Below are positions 17,428 through 23,664 of a stretch of DNA of 64,000 bases, in pieces. Source of the DNA: Myxococcus qinghaiensis (lineage in GTDB: Bacteria; Myxococcota; Myxococcia; Myxococcales; Myxococcaceae); contig NZ_JAKCFA010000033.1 in the NCBI RefSeq assembly GCF_024198215.1, positions 1-64,000 on the forward strand. The letters run 5' to 3'. Within the stretch, counting starts at the first letter, position 1. Each line of letters opens with the position of its first letter. A model generated the notes under the pieces. It saw only the letters and a program-made list of their open reading frames with translations. It was not told the origin of the DNA and did no database searches. A program made the position numbers and the translations under genes.

Positions 17428-18645
17428 TCAGCGGGCCTCGGCTTCGGGCTGAAACACGGTCACAGGCGGCTCTTCAGGCTGCGGGTTCCATTCGCCGAGC
17501 GCCCGCATCAGCAGGGCGACAGGCGATGCCCGTGCGACCTCGACCTCCACCACCAGGGTCATGCCGTGGCGGAGCTGGATGCGCGGATCGTCCGGCGGTG
17601 CGAACTTGAGCTCGACGCGCACGGTACCGGGGATGGCCTCGGGCGTGGCCGTCTGGCCGGGCTCGGTCCCGACGGCCGTCACCCGGGCGGGGACCGTCCC
17701 GTAGATGGTCATCGGGTAGCCGTCGAGCTTGAGGCGCGCCGTCTGGCCGGGCTCAATCAATCCGACGACCTCCTTCGGGAAACGGGCGCGCACCCGCACC
17801 TCGGCATCGCTCGCGACGATGGTGCCGACCCGCTGCCCATCGGCGATGAACGCTCCCGAGCCGAGCTCCGCCACGTCGACCAGGTGCCCCGTGGCCGGCG
17901 CCCGATACAGCTTCCGCTCAATCTGGTACTCGAGGCGGTCAATGGCGCCCTGGAGCTCCCGGATCCGCCCCTCGGCGCCCAGCTCCTCGCGCTCGAGCTC
18001 GAGCAGCTGCGCGGCGAGGGCTTGACGGCGCACGTTCTGCTCGCGCCGCAGTCGGGTGAGCGCCAGGCCCTGCGCCGTCTGCGCGTAGCTGAGCGCGTCG
18101 ACATCGGTCTTGCGCTCGAGCTTCTCCATCTCCGAGACCGCGCCCGTCGGGCTCTTGAGGGCCAGCTGCTCGCGTTCCACCGCGAGCCGGTGCCTGGGCG
18201 CGAGCTCCTGCGCCCTCCCCAGCACCTCCTGGATCGCGACCTCGTCCACCCGTGCCGTCAAAGCCGCCTCTTCGCGCTTGTTGGTGATCTGCTGGCGGAT
18301 GATGGCGAGTTCCTTCTCGGTCGCGGCGAGCGTCGCCTTGCTCCGCTCGAGCTCGAGGCGCTCGGCCCGTGCGTCGAACTCGATGAGGAGGTCGCCTTCC
18401 TTGACCTGCTGGTCGAGTTTGAGCCGCGAGAGCACGACCCTGCCCGCACTGGGCGGCTCGATGCGATGGACGGCGTTGTGTGGCTCAATCCGGGCCTGTG
18501 AGCTGGCCTTGACGAGCGGGACCTTGGCGAACAGCGACCAAGTGATGAGCCCGCCTACGCACAACACCATCAGAGCGACGAACACGAGGCGCGTGTCCGA
18601 CTCGTAGTTCAGGGAACGAAGGGTCCGCTCGAAGGGATATGCCAT
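17428..18645 (-). CDS. HlyD-type membrane-fusion protein of the peptide exporter
   Basis: 405 residues: cytoplasmic N-terminus, one membrane segment (LVFVALMVLCVGGLITWSLF, about 20-40), a split lipoyl/barrel-sandwich domain (HRIEPPSAGRVVLSRLKL; IERKLYRAPATGHLVDVAEL), a long alpha hairpin between them, and a beta-barrel domain with PGQTARLKLDGYPM. It would join the inner-membrane ABC proteins to the outer-membrane factor. It is the first gene of the six-gene minus-strand operon. Its 5' end faces the tiny-peptide gene across 210 bp. A 25-bp piece of its coding sequence (18511-18535) is repeated at 19211-19235. Confidence 0.85.
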   Translation of the reverse strand: MAYPFERTLRSLNYESDTRLVFVALMVLCVGGLITWSLFAKVPLVKASSQARIEPHNAVHRIEPPSAGRVVLSRLKLDQQVKEGDLLIEFDARAERLELERSKATLAATEKELAIIRQQITNKREEAALTARVDEVAIQEVLGRAQELAPRHRLAVEREQLALKSPTGAVSEMEKLERKTDVDALSYAQTAQGLALTRLRREQNVRRQALAAQLLELEREELGAEGRIRELQGAIDRLEYQIERKLYRAPATGHLVDVAELGSGAFIADGQRVGTIVASDAEVRVRARFPKEVVGLIEPGQTARLKLDGYPMTIYGTVPARVTAVGTEPGQTATPEAIPGTVRVELKFAPPDDPRIQLRHGMTLVVEVEVARASPVALLMRALGEWNPQPEEPPVTVFQPEAEAR

Positions 18646-18733
18646 GGTCCGCGAACCAAAGTCGCCTTAATCGCCGCACCCTGTCAACACCTCGGCCCCT
18701 GCATTTAATTCACGCTCCCCTTGTCTGAATACG

Positions 18734-18855
18734 GGCGCCCCGATGCGACGCGAGACTTCGCCCGCATCGCCGCAATGCGCCACACATTGTACCTTGGTTC
18801 GATTTGACATCCAGCTTCGATTACACTTAGCGTTCAATTAGAAAGGAGGCACGAC
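18734..18855 (+). promoter_or_regulatory. Upstream region of tiny-peptide gene 1: inverted repeat, TTGACA box, strong SD
   Basis: An inverted repeat GATGCG 18742-18747 / CGCATC 18763-18768, flanked by outer arms GGCGC 18734-18738 and GCGCC 18777-18781, could be an operator. A perfect -35-like TTGACA stands at 18804-18809. At 17-bp spacing the -10 would be TTAGCG 18827-18832, a poor match. AAAGGAGG at 18842-18849 is an almost perfect anti-SD complement 6 nt before the ATG. All elements recur in copy 2. Confidence 0.5.
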
Positions 18856-18903
18856 ATGAAGATCAAGCTCCACGTTCGCGGCGGCCCGAAGGCGCGCGCG
18901 TAG
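18856..18903 (+). CDS. Tiny cationic double-glycine peptide, copy 1
   Basis: The 15-residue product is MKIKLHVRGGPKARA, stop TAG 18901-18903. Support for translation: a near-perfect SD (AAAGGAGG, 6-nt spacer), a conserved second copy in the same frame, and divergence from an operon encoding a C39 double-glycine peptidase-exporter. The Gly9-Gly10 pair has Val at -4 as in double-glycine leaders, but position -7 is Lys and a 10-residue leader is far shorter than usual; cleavage would release only PKARA. In-frame codons upstream to the stop at 18805 contain no ATG, GTG or TTG. The alternative is that this is an untranslated small RNA or a leader peptide. Codon-level constraint cannot be measured from two young copies. 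Confidence 0.6.
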   Translation: MKIKLHVRGGPKARA

Positions 18904-18956
18904 TCAGTCGTTTTGACGCCCGCTGTCGAAGTTGGGCGTCCCTCGTTTTCGATCAC

Positions 18957-18997
18957 AGAGGAGGGGTTGATGGGAATTTTCCATCAGCCCCTCTTCT
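18957..18997 (+). terminator. Hairpin after tiny-peptide gene 1
   Basis: The core arms GAGGGGTTGATGG (18961-18973) and CCATCAGCCCCTC (18981-18993) pair over 13 bp with one G-U pair around a 7-nt loop. Pairing extends 4 bp outward. The following sequence is only moderately T-rich (TTCTCATTT). It would end a transcript of about 170 nt carrying only the tiny ORF. Confidence 0.65.
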
Positions 18998-19210
18998 CAT
19001 TTCTGGCATCGTCTTGACCTTGCAGGTGCTCGTTCCTGCCAGGCTGCCCCACGACCTCTCAGGTGCTTGATCCGAATAGGCCACGGCGCTCCTGGGTGGC
19101 TGTTCGTCGCTTCCCGGAGTGGGGCGATACCTCAACTCCCACTTCGCAGGTCGGGCCCCCATTCGCCTGTCCAGGCCTTGGCGGGTGAGCACACTGATTT
19201 CAATCTCCAC

Positions 19211-19235
19211 GACGAGCGGGACCTTGGCGAACAGC
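19211..19235. repeat. 25-bp hlyD fragment between the two peptide units
   Basis: Identical to 18511-18535, which is coding sequence near the 5' end of the HlyD gene, exactly 700 bp away. It stands a few bases before the start of unit copy 2 and marks the join of the duplication. Confidence 0.85.
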
Positions 19236-19273
19236 CACTGCGTTGTGATTCACGCTCCCCTTGTCTGAATACG

Positions 19274-19395
19274 GGCGCCCCGATGCGACACGGGACTTCG
19301 CCCGCATCGCCGCAATGCGCCACATTTTGTTCTCTGGTTCGATTTGACATCCAGCTTCAAGTACACTTAGCGTTCAACTCGAAAGGAGGCACCAC
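19274..19395 (+). promoter_or_regulatory. Upstream region of tiny-peptide gene 2
   Basis: Same elements as copy 1: inverted repeat GATGCG 19282-19287 / CGCATC 19303-19308, TTGACA at 19344-19349, and AAAGGAGG at 19382-19389 before ATG 19396. Retention of all of them in the second copy suggests that both genes are expressed. Confidence 0.5.
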
Positions 19396-19440
19396 ATGAA
19401 GATCAAGATCCACGTTCGCGGCGGCCCGAAGGCGCGCTAG
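19396..19440 (+). CDS. Tiny cationic double-glycine peptide, copy 2
   Basis: The 14-residue product is MKIKIHVRGGPKAR. Compared with copy 1 it has a conservative Leu5 to Ile change, and the last Ala codon has become a stop, so two TAG codons follow each other. The SD is unchanged. If the C39 exporter cuts after Gly10 the product would be PKAR. Doubts are the same as for copy 1. Confidence 0.58.
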   Translation: MKIKIHVRGGPKAR

Positions 19441-19497
19441 TAGTCAGTTGTTTTGACGCCAGCTGTCGAGGCTGGTCGTCCATCGTTTTCGATGACC

Positions 19498-19537
19498 AGA
19501 GGGGGGTTGATGGGAATTTTCCATCAGCCCCTCCTCT
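19498..19537 (+). terminator. Hairpin after tiny-peptide gene 2
   Basis: Core arms GGGGGGTTGATGG (19501-19513) and CCATCAGCCCCTC (19521-19533) pair over 13 bp with two G-U pairs and the same 7-nt loop as copy 1. Outer pairing is possible with a bulge. Sequence changes relative to copy 1 preserve pairing. Confidence 0.65.
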
Positions 19538-19584
19538 CATTTCAGGCAACGTCTTGAACTTGCAGGTGCTCGTTCCCGCCAGTC

Positions 19585-20380
19585 TCGTGGCCTCCCAGCG
19601 TTGGGCGGTACCTCAACCCCAACCTTGCAAGTCGGGCAGGTTCGCCCGCCATTTTGTCTCTGCTCCGCCGTGTGCCGCGCCAGCATTGCTGAGCGAATCG
19701 GCCTGATTGAGATGGCTTAGCACCCTCCTCCGGCCTGCTGAGACAGCCATCCTCCGACCTGCTGAGTCAGCCTCCCTCGGCCAGTCATCACGGTTTCAAT
19801 GTTTCAATGGGAGCAGCCCGCCTCCATCCAGGGGCTGCACGTCACCTTCACCGACGCCGACAAGGACGGCCTCGCCGATGCGCTGCCCTACAGCCCGGGC
19901 AGCGGCACCTCGACGCCGTACGCCAACACCAGCGACGGGTTCGTCGCCCAGCCGGTGGGCGCCTTCGCGTCCGTGGGGATGGGCGTCTCGGCGCCGCTGG
20001 CCGCGGACGTCGTCGGCAGCGGCAACGCCGAGCTGTACTGCCTGGTGGCGGGCAAGGCGCGTACCTGCAACTACGGCTCCGCCTCGCCCCGGGCGCATAC
20101 CGCCGGGCGCTACCTGCTCGGCTATCAGCCGACCGCGCTGGGCACGCTCCCGGCTGCGCCAGCGGCTGCGTAGGGGGCACCTCCCGCGAAAGCCGCGATG
20201 GACGCGGCGGCGGGAAGGACCACGGCGAAGAGTTTGCGGTCTTCCGCAGCCAGGCCAGCGGCCCGGTGGTGCACCGCCAGTTGACGCGCGGCGCGCTGAG
20301 GGAGCTGGCGCGGCAGAAGTTCCGCCCGCCCGCAGCCGAGCACACCTGCACCATGACTACGGCCCCCGCTGCCGAGAGGA
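19585..20380. other. Gene-poor interval with a 24-bp direct repeat and a possible gene remnant
   Basis: Two adjacent 24-bp imperfect repeats stand at 19726-19749 and 19750-19773. A plus-strand frame 19799-20173 (124 codons) reads as plausible protein (HVTFTDADKDGLADALPY, LLGYQPTALGTLP), but it lacks a ribosome binding site and I recognise no family. It may be the tail of a lost secreted protein. Nothing is supported in 20174-20380. Confidence 0.35.
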
Positions 20381-21964
20381 CTACCGAAGCGAAGCGGCAA
20401 GGGCCTGGGGCTCCTCCTCTGGCGGCGCGGCGGCGGCGGCGGGAAGCACCGTGGTCCCCTCGTATTGCACCGACTTGGGGTAGGGAAGTTCCAGGCCGTT
20501 GGCGTTGAAGGCGTCGAACAACAGCCGGTTGAGCAGCCGCTTCACGTCGAAGTGCGTCCCTGGCTGGACCTTGGCTTCAATGCGAATGGTCATCCAGCTC
20601 TCATCCATGCTCTCGATACCCAGCAGCTTGGGCATCTCGGACACCTTGCCCGCCGACAGCAAGGGCACCTGCTCGCAGACCTGGCCAATCACATCCAGCA
20701 CCTTCTTCAGGTCGCACTCATAGGCCACGGCCATGTCCACGACCGCCAGCGTCCAGCCGCGACTGTAATTGATGACATTCTTGACTTCACCATTGCGGAG
20801 GATGTGAAGGCGCCCGAAGCGATCGCGAATGCGGGTGATGCGAGGCGTTATCTCCTCCACCACGCCCTCGGTATCGTTGATGCGGATGTAGTCGCCGTTC
20901 AAGATCTGGTCCTCGAAGAGCAGGAAGATGCCATTGACCATGTCCGTGACGATGGCCTGTGAGCCCAGGCCCAAGGTGAGGCCGACGATGCCGGCGCCAG
21001 CGAGGATGGGGGTGGGGTCCACACCCAGGTCGCTGAGCACCATCATCCCCACCAGGAAGTAGACCAGGTACGTGGAGGCTCTCTGGATGAGGGCGACGAA
21101 GGTGTTGCGCCGCCGGGCCTTGTCATCCAGGTCGAGGCCGTCCACCTTGAAGGCCCGGGCGATGAGCAGCCGGACGAACTCCACGGCGACGCTGGCGGCG
21201 AAGAACAGGGCGATGACGCGGATGAGCACCGGCCCGTACGGAGCAAAGGGCTCCAGGCCTTGGAACCGACGAATGATGAGGGTCGCCACCGAGATGTAGA
21301 CGATGGCCTCCAGGCTCCGCTGCCCCACCGGAAGCAGCCGGCTGAGGGCCAGGAAGTACTCCTCGTACTTCGTGGCCGTGCTCTTCGCCCGCCAGGATTC
21401 GACCAGCCGACCCGACATCAGGTGAAGCAAGGACACCGCCAGGCGCCCACCGCTGATGCACAGCAACACGAAGACGATGGTGCCAACGAGCCAGTCGAAC
21501 GCGGCCGGGGGCTGCAGCGAGGTGACCGCCACGCCCACCGCGAAGTAGGCCAGCACCAGCTTGATGAAGCCGGGCCCCTGCTCGATCGCCTTCTGGGCAT
21601 GTGCCCTGTGCTCCGGGCTCAGTTGCCACTCGTTCACCCTGCGCTCGAGCCGCATCAGGAGCTGGCGCGCCGTCCGATCCAACACCAGGAAGGCCGTCAG
21701 CAAGAGCACCAGCAGCCCCGCTCCGCGCCCCAGGGCAGACAGCCCCTCCGCCGTCACTCCCGCCAGCAAGGCCTTGAAGGAGGGCTCCAGGTCCTTCTTC
21801 GCCCACAGGGAGAAGCCCAGCACGGCGATGCCGATGATGACCACCACGAAGGACAGGAGGGCGGCACTCAGCCGGGCGCGCTTGCGAAGCGCGTCCGCCA
21901 TCTGCTCCAGCGCCTTCACACCCATCAGCCGGATGCCCTGGTACAGCAGCGCACTGGAGGCCAC
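20381..21964 (-). CDS. MscS-family mechanosensitive channel, N-terminus interrupted by an amber codon
   Basis: 527 residues from GTG 21964. Several membrane segments occupy residues about 35-350. The MscS pore helix and vestibule are present (ILAGAGIVGLTLGLGSQA, then GIFLLFEDQILNGDYI and GVVEEITPRITRIRD, typical of the beta domain), followed by the alpha/beta C-terminal domain. In the same frame upstream, ATG 22063 begins MEIFRLADTVELNNAWLVGL and runs to TAG 21991-21989, after which the hydrophobic sequence LLVLWAALVASSALL continues in frame. The natural start was therefore probably 22063, and codon 25 is now a stop. The channel core is intact and could still be made from the internal GTG, without the first membrane segment. 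Confidence 0.8.
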   Translation of the reverse strand: MASSALLYQGIRLMGVKALEQMADALRKRARLSAALLSFVVVIIGIAVLGFSLWAKKDLEPSFKALLAGVTAEGLSALGRGAGLLVLLLTAFLVLDRTARQLLMRLERRVNEWQLSPEHRAHAQKAIEQGPGFIKLVLAYFAVGVAVTSLQPPAAFDWLVGTIVFVLLCISGGRLAVSLLHLMSGRLVESWRAKSTATKYEEYFLALSRLLPVGQRSLEAIVYISVATLIIRRFQGLEPFAPYGPVLIRVIALFFAASVAVEFVRLLIARAFKVDGLDLDDKARRRNTFVALIQRASTYLVYFLVGMMVLSDLGVDPTPILAGAGIVGLTLGLGSQAIVTDMVNGIFLLFEDQILNGDYIRINDTEGVVEEITPRITRIRDRFGRLHILRNGEVKNVINYSRGWTLAVVDMAVAYECDLKKVLDVIGQVCEQVPLLSAGKVSEMPKLLGIESMDESWMTIRIEAKVQPGTHFDVKRLLNRLLFDAFNANGLELPYPKSVQYEGTTVLPAAAAAPPEEEPQALAASLR

Positions 21965-22354
21965 GAGCGCGGCCCAGAGGACGAGCAGCTACAATGCCAC
22001 GCTCAGTCCGACGAGCCATGCGTTGTTCAACTCGACCGTATCCGCAAGTCGGAAGATTTCCATGCGCCGGGGCATAGCACACCAGCGAACACATCGCGCC
22101 CCGCCCCCGAGGAGGAACAGCGGCTCCAACTTCTCGCCAGACAGGAAAGGCCGCGAGCAGTTCGCCGGGGTTCCCATCCAGTGCGGGCAAGACAAGCGTT
22201 GAGCCTGGGGCAGCGGCTGGGAGGGAGTGCGGGCTCCGTCTCCAGGGTGAAAACGGACCGCCGTCCCGGCTGCTCCGGAATGCCATCCACCTGGGCGACT
22301 CCGCGACTGCCATGGAGCCAACGCTCCAGGTGGGCAACTGCTGCGTCCTTGGTG

Positions 22355-22408
22355 TCAACTGAAGCGGATCACGCCCAGCGTCACGTCATCCATGGATGAG
22401 GCCGTCAC
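22355..22408 (-). pseudogene. Possible PP2C phosphatase C-terminal remnant
   Basis: The minus strand after the immunity gene reads VTASSMDDVTLGVIRFS then TGA. DDVTLGVIR is the usual last strand of PP2C-type Ser/Thr phosphatases (DN/DD-[IV]-T-L-x-V-x-R). Nothing upstream continues the frame. The segment is very short, so the call is tentative. Confidence 0.3.
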
Positions 22409-23664
22409 ACCACGGACCTACGCCACGCGCGAGACACATGTTCCTGTCCGTCTTGGGCGAAGCACCGCACCAGTTCGTCCCGACCGCGCGTTCCGTGCTC
22501 CAGCAGATATGCGAGCTCCGCGGGCATCAGCACCTTGACGGTGACGAGCCGGACCTCTCCGGCTGGCGTGGTGAAGCGGCCAGGCAGCGTGCTCGACTCC
22601 ATGCCTAGCAATACCCCCACCCTGCCCTCTTTCGTCAGCAGAGGCTCGGGCATTCCCTGGCCTGAGACTTCCATGGAGAGGAAGCCTGTCTTCACCTTCT
22701 CACGGACACTTTCGTGTTCCGCGATTTCATCTCCCACCCGCTCCAGCAACAACAGGAGCCAGCTCTTCTCGATGTGCGCCTGGGGCTCGTTCGTCTCCAA
22801 GGCCAGTTCCAGGCCGAAGCCCACGGACGGCTCGGGCTCCACTCCGTCCACGACGAAGAAGTCCGAGAGCCCATGCGTCACCAGCAGGGTCCGCCCGTGC
22901 TCGCGGTGGATGACACGCCACATCTGACGCCGGGCCGGCCAGTTGCCACCCACGACGATGGGAATGATGACCTCTTCATCCAATTTCCCCAGGGTGCGCC
23001 AGAAGACGCTGCGGGCAGCGTCTGCCTGATCCGCCAGAGCCATGAGCTTGTGGTTGCGTTCTCGCTCCTCTGGACTGATGGCGCTCGGACCGGTGACCTC
23101 CTGGAACTTCGCCCCCGTGACACCCGCTCGCTCCAGCGCCTCCTTGATGTCCTCGGACACGATGATTGTTCCAGTCCACCCCCAGGTCCGGAACACCTTT
23201 GCATCACCCACCTTCGTCGGGTCGATCCGCATATCATATACGGCCCGGTATTCGCCGAGCCTGTCCGGTCGACCATCCTCCGGCGTCCAGTACCTCACCT
23301 CGGTCGATGCGTTGTCATCAATGCACCGGATGAGCCGAGTAGCGACAAGGATACAGTACGGCTCAAACAGCCCGTCGATATCGACCGGTATGCTCTGCAC
23401 GTCGTCAGGTGCCAACTCCGTGAAGATGTTTGAGACTCTCTGATGAACTACGGGGGCGCCACCAACATCCGCCCGTGTGAAATCGAGAGGGCTCCCTGGA
23501 TGGTAGATGGGAATCCGGAGTCGTTCTGCAATTGCAACGGGGCGACCATCCGCGAACTGCCATGGGTCGTCCACCTCCTTTCCCTGTGAATCCGTGGGGT
23601 CTCCCAGCAACCAGCGCCCCTGGCTCCCCATGTCATCCAATAGCTCAAAGAATCGCTTTGCCAT
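22405..23664 (-). CDS. SitI-like immunity protein: Imm11/DUF1629 plus SUFU domain
   Basis: 419 residues. The N-terminal half begins MAKRFFELLDDM and contains GRWLLGDPTDSQGKEVDDPW and RVSNIFTELAPDDVQSIPV, typical of the DUF1629/Imm11 immunity domain. The C-terminal half (about 235-410) resembles the suppressor-of-fused (SUFU) domain found in polymorphic-toxin immunity proteins (VEPEPSVGFGLELALET, ... WLLLLLERVGDEI). It lies directly downstream of a SitA-type lipoprotein toxin gene, where SitI proteins bind and neutralise the toxin. Two immunity domains in one protein may protect against more than one toxin. Start ATG 23664 has GGACGG upstream. Confidence 0.7.
   Translation of the reverse strand: MAKRFFELLDDMGSQGRWLLGDPTDSQGKEVDDPWQFADGRPVAIAERLRIPIYHPGSPLDFTRADVGGAPVVHQRVSNIFTELAPDDVQSIPVDIDGLFEPYCILVATRLIRCIDDNASTEVRYWTPEDGRPDRLGEYRAVYDMRIDPTKVGDAKVFRTWGWTGTIIVSEDIKEALERAGVTGAKFQEVTGPSAISPEERERNHKLMALADQADAARSVFWRTLGKLDEEVIIPIVVGGNWPARRQMWRVIHREHGRTLLVTHGLSDFFVVDGVEPEPSVGFGLELALETNEPQAHIEKSWLLLLLERVGDEIAEHESVREKVKTGFLSMEVSGQGMPEPLLTKEGRVGVLLGMESSTLPGRFTTPAGEVRLVTVKVLMPAELAYLLEHGTRGRDELVRCFAQDGQEHVSRAWRRSVV

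Larger units (their letters stand above)
18708..19045. repeat. Tandem duplication, copy 1 (tiny-peptide unit)
   Basis: This segment recurs 540 bp downstream with high identity from the common start at 18708 / 19248. The unit carries an upstream inverted repeat, a TTGACA box, a Shine-Dalgarno, the tiny ORF and the hairpin. Beyond about 19045 similarity continues only in patches (a short block near 19112-19155 recurs near 19605-19640). Confidence 0.85.
19248..19584. repeat. Tandem duplication, copy 2 (tiny-peptide unit)
   Basis: Second copy of the unit at 18708-19045. Differences are scattered substitutions plus one single-base length change at the base of the hairpin. All functional-looking elements are retained. 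Confidence 0.85.

Noticed and set aside
18953..19399. Longer frames (85-110 codons) across the tiny-peptide duplication
   Set aside because: They are not conserved between the two copies and lack ribosome binding sites, in contrast to the tiny ORFs.
19707..20483. 258-codon plus-strand frame with many Arg/Pro/Ala codons
   Set aside because: Low-complexity composition and overlap with a more protein-like frame. Neither is convincing, so the interval is reported as gene-poor.
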